From an uncultured Collinsella sp. (lineage in GTDB: Bacteria > Actinomycetota > Coriobacteriia > Coriobacteriales > Coriobacteriaceae), in contig CAUFMG010000002.1 of the NCBI GenBank assembly GCA_959026725.1, positions 129,731 through 193,730 on the forward strand: 64,000 nucleotides of DNA. Reading direction: 5' to 3'. The notes beneath the pieces were generated by a model, which searched no databases, was not told the DNA's origin, and was given only the letters and a program-made list of their open reading frames with translations. Below, in pieces: positions 1 to 14,731 of this stretch (the first letter of the stretch is position 1; each line of letters begins with the position of its first letter). Made by a program: the position numbers and the translations under genes.

Positions 1-2
1 CA

Positions 3-833
3 ACATTCATGGCCATGCTCAACCCCGGCGATGAGGTCATTATTCCCACGCCGGCCTTTGGCCTGTACGAGAGCATCGTCGTGGCCAACCACGCCAAAGC
101 AGTCTTTTTGGATACGGAGCCTGCGCAATTTCAGATCGATGAGGAAGCGCTTCGTGCCTGCGTGACACCGGCGACCAAGGCCATCGTCATCTGCTCGCCC
201 AACAATCCTACGGGCTGTATCCTCAACGCGGCTTCGCTCGACGCCGTGGCGCACGTGGCGGAGCAGATGGGCATCTACGTGGTCTGCGACGACGTATACA
301 ACCGCCTGGTCTATGTGGATGGCTACGAGCGCTTCGCCCAGCGACACCCGGAGCTGCGCGAGCAGACGGTCGTCATCGAGAGCTTCTCCAAGCCCTGGGC
401 TATGACCGGCTGGCGCCTGGGTTGGCTCGCAGCCGCAGCCCCCGTCATCGCCGAGATCGCAAAAGCTCACCAATACCTAGTATCGAGCGCCGTCTCCTTC
501 GAGATGGACGCCGCAGCCCGAGCCCTCACCGTCGACCCCACCCCTATGCTCGAAGTCTACCGAGCTCGTCGCAAACGTGTACTCGCAGCCTTAAACGCCA
601 TGGGCCTCGACGTAGTGGAACCAGCCGGCGCCTTCTACGCCTTCCCCAGCATCAAGCAGTACGGCCTAACCAGCGAAGACTTCTGCATCAAAGCCATCAA
701 AGAAGCAAACGTAGCCCTAGTCCCGGGAGACTGTTTCGGCACCGAAGGCCACATCCGCTTAAGCTACTGCGTCTCCGACAAAGACCTAGACGAAGGCCTC
801 CACCGCCTGTCCACCTTCATTTCGACCTTATAG
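3..833 (+). CDS. PLP-dependent aminotransferase, class I/II (5' end outside window)
   Basis: This is the C-terminal part of a fold-type I pyridoxal-phosphate aminotransferase; the reading frame is open to the left edge, so the true start lies upstream. Seen in the sequence: a PTPAFGLYES segment, the SPNNPTG motif of the substrate/cofactor pocket, a DDVY segment that contacts the PLP ring, and SFSKPWAMTGWRLGW, where the lysine of SFSK is the expected Schiff-base residue. A late RLSYC segment supplies the arginine that normally binds the substrate carboxylate. These features are those of aspartate/aromatic-type aminotransferases. The exact amino donor cannot be told from sequence alone. The gene is followed by about 500 non-coding bases before rplJ. 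Confidence 0.9.
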   Translation, partial: TFMAMLNPGDEVIIPTPAFGLYESIVVANHAKAVFLDTEPAQFQIDEEALRACVTPATKAIVICSPNNPTGCILNAASLDAVAHVAEQMGIYVVCDDVYNRLVYVDGYERFAQRHPELREQTVVIESFSKPWAMTGWRLGWLAAAAPVIAEIAKAHQYLVSSAVSFEMDAAARALTVDPTPMLEVYRARRKRVLAALNAMGLDVVEPAGAFYAFPSIKQYGLTSEDFCIKAIKEANVALVPGDCFGTEGHIRLSYCVSDKDLDEGLHRLSTFISTL

Positions 834-930
834 TCCTTAGGGACGCAACACATCAGCCCACCGACCCAAGCATTATGAGTGGGGCGCGCCGGCCAACGGC
901 AACCCTGGCTGCCCCAAAGTCACCGCAGGC

Positions 931-1058
931 CGCGCCGCCAAAGGCCAGGCGCAAGCTTTTCGTAGATTCCGCACGAGCCGAAGAGCACTAAATGTGCTTT
1001 CCGAGCGAGCCCAGGACCTGACCGAGCGGAAACCTTGCGCCTGGCCTTCGGCGGCGCG
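931..1058. repeat. Dispersed hairpin element, divergent copy D
   Basis: Two 28-nt arms (931-958 and 1031-1058) are complementary at 26 positions and enclose a core of about 72 nt. The core shares TTCCGCACG, AGCACTAAATGTGCTTTCCG and CAGGAC with the cores of the copies at 11894, 13911 and 31220, while the arm sequence is quite different. Flanking sequence on both sides pairs further, imperfectly. The function is unknown. It lies between the aminotransferase gene and the rplJ promoter. Confidence 0.75.
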
Positions 1059-1095
1059 TGCCGGATGGTGGAATTGTGTGCAGCCCGGTTTTCCG

Positions 1096-1124
1096 TTGAC
1101 CGACGCCGGGGTCCCCGCCATAAT
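1096..1124 (+). promoter_or_regulatory. Probable promoter of the rplJ-rplL operon
   Basis: A TTGACC box (1096-1101) and a CATAAT box (1119-1124) are separated by 17 nt, close to the housekeeping sigma consensus. They lie just upstream of the L10 leader. Confidence 0.6.
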
Positions 1125-1144
1125 ACTTTCGGTTCACGCACGAA

Positions 1145-1220
1145 TCCGCTGCCAGAGACAGCCGGCGCAAACGGGTCTTACCCGCGAGCTTAATGGGACT
1201 TCCCGCCAGCCGAGGTGGTC
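1145..1220 (+). ncRNA. Ribosomal protein L10 leader
   Basis: The segment contains GCTGCCAGAGACAGCCGG near its 5' side and GCCAGCCGAGGT at its 3' side, the conserved parts of the L10 leader known from many bacteria, where free L10(L12)4 complex binds the mRNA leader of its own operon and represses it. Position (upstream of rplJ, downstream of a promoter) fits. The assignment rests on recognising the motif, not on a covariance-model search. Confidence 0.75.
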
Positions 1221-1238
1221 GAGTAGATATGTCTTCTC

Positions 1239-1276
1239 GCCCCCGTCGCTCATGCAGCGCGGGGGCTTTCTTTTTG
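1239..1276 (+). terminator. Hairpin with T-run in the rplJ leader (probable attenuator)
   Basis: GCCCCCGTCGCT and AGCGCGGGGGC pair around a short loop and are followed by TTTCTTTTT. The hairpin lies between the L10 leader and the rplJ Shine-Dalgarno, so it probably works as a conditional terminator set by L10 binding rather than as the end of an operon. Confidence 0.65.
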
Positions 1277-1340
1277 GACATGCCCCCGTCACGTCCTTGT
1301 GGCGGACCGTGCCCGGAAAGAATTTGAGGAGGTGTAATTC

Positions 1341-1862
1341 ATGCCCCAGCAGTACAAAATCGACAAGGTTGCAGAGATCGAGTCCCGTATCGCCGAGAAC
1401 GCCGGTCTGTTCGTCGTCAACTACAACGGTCTGACGGTTAAGCAGGCTCAGGAGCTGCGTCATCAGCTTCGCGAGTGCGGCGCCGAGATGAAGGTCTACA
1501 AGAACAACCTGGTCAAGATCGCTCTCAAGAACCAGGAGCAGCCCGAGCTCGACGAGATTCTCGCCGGCCCCGTCGCTTATGTGTTCTACGAGTCCGAGCC
1601 GGTCGAGGCCGCTAAGGCCCTTAAGGACTTCTCCGCTAAGTCCAAGGGCGTCCTTGAGATCAAGGGCGGTATCTCCGACGGCAAGGCCGTTTCCGCTGAT
1701 GATGTTAAGGCTATCGCCGAGCTGCCCACCAAGGATCAGCTTCTCGGCCAGATCGCCGGTCTCATCTCCGGTTTCGCTCGCGACATCGCTGTCTGCGTCA
1801 ACGGCGTTTCCTCTGGTCTCGCTCGTTCGATCCAGCAGGTCTCCGAGCAGAAGGCAGCCTAG
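1341..1862 (+). CDS. rplJ: 50S ribosomal protein L10
   Basis: L10 anchors the L7/L12 dimers on 23S rRNA at the base of the ribosomal stalk. The 173-residue product has the usual length and the typical start (KIDKVAEIESRIAENAGLFVVNYNGL), a central KVYKNNLVKIAL segment that contacts rRNA, and a helical C-terminal tail that would bind L7/L12. A strong Shine-Dalgarno (GAGGAGGTG, 1326-1334) precedes the ATG. The gene is first in an operon with rplL, 102 nt downstream, and is preceded by an L10 leader and attenuator, so autoregulation is likely. Confidence 0.97.
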   Translation: MPQQYKIDKVAEIESRIAENAGLFVVNYNGLTVKQAQELRHQLRECGAEMKVYKNNLVKIALKNQEQPELDEILAGPVAYVFYESEPVEAAKALKDFSAKSKGVLEIKGGISDGKAVSADDVKAIAELPTKDQLLGQIAGLISGFARDIAVCVNGVSSGLARSIQQVSEQKAA

Positions 1863-1964
1863 TCGCTGTTTTCACCCGCGGCGGCAACGCCGCACCCCTG
1901 GCGCATTCGCGCCGTGTTTTAACTGATCTCCGTGCATCCGCACGGAAACCGAAAGGACTTAGAA

Positions 1965-2342
1965 ATGGCTAAGCTTACCACCGATGAGATCATCGATGCT
2001 CTTAAGGAAATGACCCTTCTCGAGGCTTCCGAGCTCGTCAAGGCTATCGAGGACACCTTCGGCGTTTCCGCCGCTGCTCCTGCCGCTGTTGTCGCCGCTC
2101 CCGCTGCTGGCGCTGCTGAGGCCGAGGAGAAGACCGAGTTTGACGTCGTGCTCGAGGGCTTCGGCGACAACAAGATCCAGGTCATCAAGGCCGTCCGTGA
2201 GCTCACCAACCTTGGCCTGAAGGAGGCCAAGGAGGTCGTCGAGGGCGCTCCCAAGGCTGTTCTCGAGGGTGCCAAGAAGGAGGACGCCGAGGCTGCCAAG
2301 GAGAAGCTCGAGGCTGCTGGCGCTGCTGTCACCCTCAAGTAA
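1965..2342 (+). CDS. rplL: 50S ribosomal protein L7/L12
   Basis: This is the multicopy stalk protein that recruits translational GTPases. The ATG at 1965 is chosen because it follows a GAAAGGA ribosome-binding site and gives the family-typical start MAKLTTDEIIDAL; an in-frame upstream ATG at 1932 has no support. The 125-residue product has an N-terminal dimerisation helix region, an Ala/Pro-rich hinge at about residues 36-56, and the compact C-terminal domain with KIQVIKAVRELTNLGLKEAK, the surface that binds elongation factors. A rho-independent terminator follows 28 nt after the stop. Confidence 0.97.
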   Translation: MAKLTTDEIIDALKEMTLLEASELVKAIEDTFGVSAAAPAAVVAAPAAGAAEAEEKTEFDVVLEGFGDNKIQVIKAVRELTNLGLKEAKEVVEGAPKAVLEGAKKEDAEAAKEKLEAAGAAVTLK

Positions 2343-2370
2343 TCAGGCTTTCTCGCCAGATTTCTTTGCA

Positions 2371-2406
2371 GACGGGGTTCGCATTGCGAGCCCCGTCTTT
2401 TTTGTT
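2371..2406 (+). terminator. Rho-independent terminator after rplL
   Basis: GACGGGGTTCGCATTGCGAGCCCCGTC forms a GC-rich hairpin followed by TTTTTTG, ending the rplJ-rplL transcript. Confidence 0.85.
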
Positions 2407-2656
2407 TTTCGGTCCCTCGACATCGGTAGCTCAAACTGCCATGTTCTGTGATTTGCGTCGTATCGGGTACCCTGCCGTTGGGCAATAAAATTGCACCATT
2501 CGAGCAATAATTTGCGTTGACCTGCTGAAGAATTGTCTCTGCCTTGTAGCGACATATGGTTCCAGCGGTAAGATGCTTGGGTATCGCAATTTGGTCTGCG
2601 GCTGTGTGCCGCACGCATGGGGCGCTTTTGCGCCTGCGAAAGGATCCTTGAATAAC
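2407..2656. other. Intergenic region before galU, no gene seen
   Basis: About 250 nt between the rplL terminator and galU. A TTGACC at 2517-2522 could be a -35 box but no convincing -10 is placed at 16-18 nt. GAAAGGATCC at 2638-2647 is the galU ribosome-binding site. No repeat or conserved RNA was recognised. Confidence 0.5.
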
Positions 2657-3565
2657 ATGAAGGCAATCATCCCCGCCGCCGGTCTTGGCACGCGTTTTCT
2701 GCCTGGCACCAAGTGCACCCCCAAAGAGATGCTGCCGGTTCTCGACAAGCCGGTCATCCAGTATGTCGTTGAGGAGGCGCTCGACCCCGAGGAGGTCGAC
2801 GATGCCATCATCGTAACTTCTCCCGGCAAGCCCGAGCTGCTGAACTACTTCCAGCCCGATCGCTCGCTCGAGAACCTGCTGCGCGAGCGCGGCAAGAACG
2901 CCTATGCCGATGCCGTCGCCCACGCTGGCGGTATGCCGGTCGACTTCCGTTATCAGTACGAGCCCAAGGGCCTCGGCCATGCTATCCGCTCTGCTGCCGA
3001 CGCCGTGGCAGGGGAGAACTTCCTGGTTCTTCTGGGCGACTACGTTGTGCCTAACCGCGACATCTGCGACAAGATGCTCGCCGTTTCCAAGGAGCACGGT
3101 GGCGCTTCGGTTATCGCCGTCGCTGCTTGCTCGCCCGAGGAAGTCAGCCGCTACGGCGTTATCGCCGGCGAGCGCGTCGGTTCGCTCGAGGGCGCCGAGG
3201 GCGTTGCCGATGCCGAGCCGGGCGCTGTCTGGCGCATCGGCGGTCTGGTCGAGAAGCCCGCTCCCGAGGCTGCTCCGTCCAACCTGTACATCGTCGGCCG
3301 CTATCTGCTGAGCCCGCTGGTCATGGACCTGCTGGCCGATCAGCAGGCTGGTAAGGGCGGCGAGATCCAGCTCACCGACGCAATGGCCCGTTCGCTCGAT
3401 CGCGAGGCCATGTATGCGGTCGTCATCGACCCGCTGTCGGGCTACGACACCGGCACTCCCTCTGGCTGGATGGCCACCAACGCCCTCATGGCTGCAAGCG
3501 ACCCCCGCTTTGCCAGCGCCTTCTGGGACGCCATCGACGAGCGCGGCGGCTTGATGCGCAAGTAA
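2657..3565 (+). CDS. galU: UTP--glucose-1-phosphate uridylyltransferase
   Basis: GalU makes UDP-glucose from UTP and glucose-1-phosphate, feeding cell-envelope polysaccharide and galactose metabolism. The ATG at 2657 follows GAAAGGA and yields the conserved start MKAIIPAAGLGTRFLPGTK with the nucleotide-binding loop at residues 9-19, followed by TPKEMLPV and KPVIQYVVEEA. Further on are LGDYVVPN (metal and substrate site) and GLVEKP. The 302-residue length is normal. It stands alone between two terminators. Confidence 0.95.
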   Translation: MKAIIPAAGLGTRFLPGTKCTPKEMLPVLDKPVIQYVVEEALDPEEVDDAIIVTSPGKPELLNYFQPDRSLENLLRERGKNAYADAVAHAGGMPVDFRYQYEPKGLGHAIRSAADAVAGENFLVLLGDYVVPNRDICDKMLAVSKEHGGASVIAVAACSPEEVSRYGVIAGERVGSLEGAEGVADAEPGAVWRIGGLVEKPAPEAAPSNLYIVGRYLLSPLVMDLLADQQAGKGGEIQLTDAMARSLDREAMYAVVIDPLSGYDTGTPSGWMATNALMAASDPRFASAFWDAIDERGGLMRK

Positions 3566-3585
3566 GCCTTCGAGCATCGACATTT

Positions 3586-3617
3586 ACGGGTGCGGACCTC
3601 GGTCCGCGCCCGTTTTT
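3586..3617 (+). terminator. Rho-independent terminator after galU
   Basis: Two 13-nt arms (ACGGGTGCGGACC and GGTCCGCGCCCGT, one wobble) with a two-base loop, followed by TTTTTA. Confidence 0.85.
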
Positions 3618-3750
3618 ATAAGAGCTGCGATTGCCGCCCCTTTGTTCACAGAAAATATATGAACAGATGTTCGATACGCATATATCTACCTGCGTGTTTT
3701 CTGTCGAAAAACTTTGCTACTCCAAAAACTCAATCGCGTCAAGGCTTTTC

Positions 3751-3778
3751 TTGCCCAACGGTCGGTACCTGATAAACT
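3751..3778 (+). promoter_or_regulatory. Possible rpoBC promoter
   Basis: TTGCCC (3751-3756) and TAAACT (3773-3778) with a 16-nt spacer lie 74 nt before the rpoB start codon in an AT-richer stretch. The match to consensus is moderate and other promoters may exist in 3620-3850. Confidence 0.4.
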
Positions 3779-3851
3779 ATTAGGTTGCGATAACTGGCGA
3801 AGCTATGCCTCGCCAACCCACCGAGCATTTCCGTGAAGGAGGAAAAACCTG

Positions 3852-7343
<3,492 letters not shown>

Positions 7344-7349
7344 TTGACT

Positions 7350-11825
<4,476 letters not shown>

Positions 11826-11852
11826 TTTCCTAGTGCGTTAACCGTCCTTCCA

Positions 11853-11888
11853 AAGACCCGCTTCCCAACAGGGGAGCGGGTCTTTTTT
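11853..11888 (+). terminator. Rho-independent terminator after rpoC
   Basis: AAAGACCCGCTTCCC pairs with GGGAGCGGGTCTTT and is followed by a T-run, ending the rpoBC transcript before the repeat element. Confidence 0.85.
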
Positions 11889-11893
11889 GATGA

Positions 11894-12087
11894 GGAACGT
11901 TGCCCCGACGAGCACGTCGGATTCCCGGAACGGGCCGCCCGCTGTTTAAGTTTGTCGCGAGTTCCGCACGCAAAGGAAAGCACTTAATGTGCTTTCCGTC
12001 TTGCGCAGGACTGTAGAGCAGCAAACTTAAACAGCGGGCGGCCCGTTCTGGGAATCTGCCCCCGCGCACAGAAGGGGATTCCTTTTG
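11894..12087. repeat. Dispersed hairpin element, copy A (194 bp)
   Basis: A 34-nt left arm (11920-11953) pairs with a 34-nt right arm (12023-12056) at all but one position and encloses a 69-nt core (11954-12022) that contains its own hairpin GGAAAGCAC/GTGCTTTCC. The whole 194 bp is repeated in the same orientation and with the same length at 13911-14104. Small hairpins lie outside the arms on both sides (CCGACGAGCACGTCGG at 11905-11920). The arms differ between the two copies at paired positions in a way that keeps pairing. Confidence 0.92.
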
Positions 12088-12093
12088 CCAAAA

Positions 12094-12118
12094 AGGGACA
12101 GGTTTATTTTGGTAGGTT
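12094..12118. repeat. Left inverted repeat of the sigma-factor cassette
   Basis: The 25 nt starting AGGGACAGGTTTATTTTGGT recur in reverse complement at 13877-13901 with one mismatch, so the sigma factor and membrane protein genes are bracketed by an inverted pair just inside the two 194-bp direct repeats. A third copy occurs at 41863-41887, so this is also a dispersed repeat in its own right. Confidence 0.8.
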
Positions 12119-12133
12119 ATTCATGCTTGAATT

Positions 12134-12162
12134 TGAAACATTCCGTTCGGTCAAAGCGTATC
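12134..12162 (+). promoter_or_regulatory. Probable ECF-type promoter
   Basis: TGAAAC (12134-12139) and CGTATC (12157-12162) are separated by 17 nt. This resembles promoters used by ECF sigma factors such as B. subtilis SigW (TGAAAC with CGTA about 16-17 nt on). It lies 49 nt before the sigma gene start, which suggests autoregulation. Confidence 0.5.
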
Positions 12163-12210
12163 TATGGTGAGGGCCTCATCAAGAATCATTAACGTCACCG
12201 GGAGGTGATT

Positions 12211-12729
12211 ATGGAAGAACAAGCATTTAGACAGGCGGTCGAAGATCACCGGGATGTCGTGTTTCGGATCGCATTGACGTACCTACGCGATCGTGCCGAT
12301 GCCGACGATGTTGCCCAAGATGTCTTTCTTAAGTTGCTCAAAAGCGATGGACACTTTGATAGTTGGGAGCATCTTCGTCGCTGGCTTATTCGGGTCACGA
12401 TCAATGAATGCAAATCGCTCTTTCGAAAGCCATGGAGGCGCATAGAGGATATTGAGAACTTGGCCGATTCACTCTCGGCAGCGCAGGATGAGACCAAGGT
12501 GGTCCTGTCAGACGTTATGCGACTTCCGGAACGATTCCGTGTTCCCATCGTGCTCTATTACTATCTAGGCTTTTCGACCTCAGAGATTGCCGAGTTGTTG
12601 CATGTACCAGCCGCGACCGTTCGAACGCGTTTAGCTCGCGGTCGATCGAAGCTCAAATTCATCCTAGAGGAGGGCGACCGTGAAATCCAATCAAATCAAG
12701 CAGGCCTTCGAGTCCATCCAAGCCGATAG
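12211..12729 (+). CDS. RNA polymerase sigma-70 family factor, ECF type
   Basis: The 172-residue product is an ECF-like sigma factor. Region 2 lies at about residues 10-75 with YLRDRADADDVAQDVFLKLL, the core-binding and -10-recognising part. Region 4 lies at about 110-155 with LPERFRVPIVLYYYLGFSTS and the helix-turn-helix EIAELLHVPAATVRTRLARG. ATG 12211 follows GGGAGGTG at good spacing; a GTG at 12205 overlaps that site and is unlikely. The gene overlaps the next one by 50 nt, which points to coupled translation with a membrane partner. It sits in a region bracketed by direct and inverted repeats between rpoC and rpsL. Confidence 0.9.
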   Translation: MEEQAFRQAVEDHRDVVFRIALTYLRDRADADDVAQDVFLKLLKSDGHFDSWEHLRRWLIRVTINECKSLFRKPWRRIEDIENLADSLSAAQDETKVVLSDVMRLPERFRVPIVLYYYLGFSTSEIAELLHVPAATVRTRLARGRSKLKFILEEGDREIQSNQAGLRVHPSR

Positions 12730-13756
12730 CAATCTTGCAGATCGCGTCCTTAATACCGCTGCGGGTGAGCCGCTTCATCGAAAGGGCCACGCGAAGCCTC
12801 TCTATGTTGCCGTAATCGGATGTCTTGTCGGAGTGCTGGCGACCGGAGGGGTCGCCTACGCCGTCGTCAATTCCAGATATTTTGCCTCAGCCTGGGGAAA
12901 CCACGGCAACGGGGATTCCATTACCTGGACCAACGGTGGCTCATCGGGGACTAAATACACCTACACCAGAGAGTTTGGTGATGGCATCGCGCCCCAAAGC
13001 CTGGAGGGTGCAGTTCAGAAAGTTAATCTGTCCGTCGAGGGTAACGGCTATACGCTCGATATCCATGAGATGGCTATTGACCAAAACGGCTGCGGCGCCG
13101 TGACGTTTACGTTGTCAAATCCAAATGGAGTTAACTACTACAAGCCAGCAGCAGAGATTGGCGAACTTGTTCTCTATGGTGAAGAAGAGCAGGGCATCGG
13201 CACGCCCGATATGAAGTTCGGCGAGGAATGGCCTGACACACGCAGCACAATTGATAAGGACACATCAAGCGATACTGTCATTAATGGCACGATGTACTTT
13301 GCCGCTATGGATCGCGAGCGAGATTTGCAACATGCTGTCACCTGGAATATCCATTGGACCGAGGGTGAAGGTGAGAGTGCGAGGCGGTTTGAGGCGTCGA
13401 CACCCGAGTTCAATATTGGAGCGTACGTCGATACAAAGGAACTCCGCTCCGGTGACTCGCCTCTTGAGATTAGCCCGTTTTCCATCCAGACGCACATCGA
13501 TGGTTTGGGCTATGAAGCAGTTGATAATAAGCTGACCGTCAGCTACAAGGATGGATCGGAGCAGATTATCGAAGATGACGACGCAGGGGTGTTCAACTTA
13601 TATTTTTCTTATGGGCGCAATAGCGGAGAGAACATCTGGGTGCCAACGAAGTTGATTGATGTCGATCAAGTTGTCTCGGTAACCCTTGAAATTGTGAGGT
13701 ATACATCAACAGGGGAGACCGAAACGAAAGAGCCCTTTACCATCGTCTATTCGTAA
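12680..13756 (+). CDS. Single-pass membrane protein, putative anti-sigma factor
   Basis: The 358-residue protein has a short cytoplasmic N-terminus (about 1-39), one membrane segment at about 40-63 (PLYVAVIGCLVGVLATGGVA) and a large extracytoplasmic part of about 290 residues rich in beta-type sequence with no catalytic motif that I recognise. This topology, and translation overlapping an ECF sigma gene, is the usual arrangement of membrane anti-sigma factors; DUF4179-type proteins look similar. The GTG start at 12680 follows GAGGAGGG. The anti-sigma role is inferred from context only. A terminator hairpin follows 6 nt after the stop. Confidence 0.7.
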   Translation: MKSNQIKQAFESIQADSNLADRVLNTAAGEPLHRKGHAKPLYVAVIGCLVGVLATGGVAYAVVNSRYFASAWGNHGNGDSITWTNGGSSGTKYTYTREFGDGIAPQSLEGAVQKVNLSVEGNGYTLDIHEMAIDQNGCGAVTFTLSNPNGVNYYKPAAEIGELVLYGEEEQGIGTPDMKFGEEWPDTRSTIDKDTSSDTVINGTMYFAAMDRERDLQHAVTWNIHWTEGEGESARRFEASTPEFNIGAYVDTKELRSGDSPLEISPFSIQTHIDGLGYEAVDNKLTVSYKDGSEQIIEDDDAGVFNLYFSYGRNSGENIWVPTKLIDVDQVVSVTLEIVRYTSTGETETKEPFTIVYS

Positions 13757-13762
13757 GATTTG

Positions 13763-13796
13763 GGGTCGCTTCCTACTAGGGGAAGCGGCCTCTTTT
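13763..13796 (+). terminator. Terminator after the sigma-factor operon
   Basis: GGTCGCTTCC and GGAAGCGGCC pair around TACTAGGG, followed by TCTTTT. Confidence 0.75.
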
Positions 13797-13858
13797 GCGT
13801 TAAATGGAAACGCCGCCGATTTCCATGCGACAGATGAGAGCAGATCACCGCTGGAGCG

Positions 13859-13904
13859 CGACGTTTCCCCAGATAAAACCGACCAAAATAAACCTGTCCC
13901 TATT
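13859..13904. repeat. Right inverted repeat of the cassette and copy of a dispersed 45-nt repeat
   Basis: The segment (GACGTTTCCCCAGATAAAAC and onward) matches 41845-41889 with only a few differences over 45 nt. Its part 13877-13901 is the reverse complement, with one mismatch, of 12094-12118. Confidence 0.8.
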
Positions 13905-13910
13905 CGGAAG

Positions 13911-14104
13911 GGAACGTTGCCCCGACAAGCACGTCGGATTCCCGGTCCGGGCGGCCCGCTGTTTAAGTTTGTCGCGAGTTCCGCACGCAAAGGAAAGCAC
14001 TTAATGTGCTTTCCGTCTTGCGCAGGACTGTAGAGCAGCAAACTTAAACAGCGGGCCGCCCGGGCCGGGAATCCGCCCCCGCGCACAGGAGGGGATTCCT
14101 TTTG
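13911..14104. repeat. Dispersed hairpin element, copy B (194 bp)
   Basis: Arms 13937-13970 and 14040-14073 are complementary over 34 nt with one exception that can wobble; the 69-nt core (13971-14039) is the same as in copy A. Relative to copy A the arm segment GGGCCGCCC reads GGGCGGCCC here and the opposite arm changes to match. The element ends just before the rpsL promoter. Confidence 0.92.
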
Positions 14105-14134
14105 TGTAGGCTTTGCGGAAATATGGCTATTTTG

Positions 14135-14187
14135 GGATACGCCCGGCGGCGTGGTCTGTTGACGGCACAGCTAACGCCACGTATCCT
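14135..14187 (+). promoter_or_regulatory. rpsL promoter with conserved upstream motif
   Basis: TTGACG (14159-14164) and TATCCT (14182-14187) have a 17-nt spacer and form a good promoter 94 nt before rpsL. Just upstream, GGATACGCCCGGCGGCGTGG (14135-14154) resembles motifs before rplC (31411) and rplB (33276), suggesting a shared control element of ribosomal operons. Confidence 0.65.
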
Positions 14188-14280
14188 ATCGAACTGCGTG
14201 TTTCGTAGGGGGATGCTGACCCCTCGATTCAAGCCGTTGCACTTTACAGAAAGCTGGAATCATTCGAGAAGGAGTACGCT

Positions 14281-14658
14281 TTGCCTACTATTAACCAGCT
14301 GGTTCGCCAGGGCCGTCGTTCCGTGCCCAAGAAGTCCAAGAACGCTGCTCTGCAGCACAACTCCCAGAAGCGCGGCGTGTGCACCCGCGTCTTCACCACG
14401 AGCCCCAAGAAGCCGAACTCGGCTCTTCGTAAGGTTGCCCGTGTTCGCCTCGTCAACGGCATCGAAGTTACTGCTTACATCCCGGGTGAGGGCCACAACC
14501 TGCAGGAGCACTCTATCGTGCTCGTCCGCGGCGGTCGTGTCCGTGACCTCCCTGGTGTCCGTTATCACGTCATCCGTGGCGCCTACGACGCTGCTCCGGT
14601 CCAGAACCGTATGCAGGCCCGTTCCAAGTACGGTGCTAAGCGCCCTAAGGCTAAATAA
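14281..14658 (+). CDS. rpsL: 30S ribosomal protein S12
   Basis: S12 sits at the decoding centre of the small subunit and affects accuracy. The 125-residue product starts PTINQLVRQGR after a TTG start at 14281, chosen because AAGGAG (14269-14274) lies 6 nt upstream. The streptomycin-related motif TSPKKPNSALRKVARV has the wild-type lysine, and the second region GEGHNLQEHS and VRDLPGVRYHVIRG are normal. It is the first gene of the str operon, followed by rpsG. Confidence 0.97.
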   Translation: MPTINQLVRQGRRSVPKKSKNAALQHNSQKRGVCTRVFTTSPKKPNSALRKVARVRLVNGIEVTAYIPGEGHNLQEHSIVLVRGGRVRDLPGVRYHVIRGAYDAAPVQNRMQARSKYGAKRPKAK

Positions 14659-14731
14659 GCCAGATAATGTTTTGATACTTTCGCCGTGTGCCGCCTAAGC
14701 GCCGCACGGTAGACACTTAAGGAGATTTCAC

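Noticed and set aside
3661..3672. GAACAGATGTTC, a match to the Gram-positive LexA box pattern GAAC-N4-GTTC
   Set aside because: About one such match is expected by chance in a window of this size, and neither galU nor rpoB is an SOS gene.
11894..12087. Reading the 194-bp element as a simple terminator or as an insertion sequence
   Set aside because: A proper terminator for rpoC already precedes it, no T-run follows the long stem, and no transposase frame is present in or near any copy.
12205..12210. GTG start for the sigma factor at 12205
   Set aside because: The codon overlaps the Shine-Dalgarno GGAGGTG that serves the ATG at 12211.
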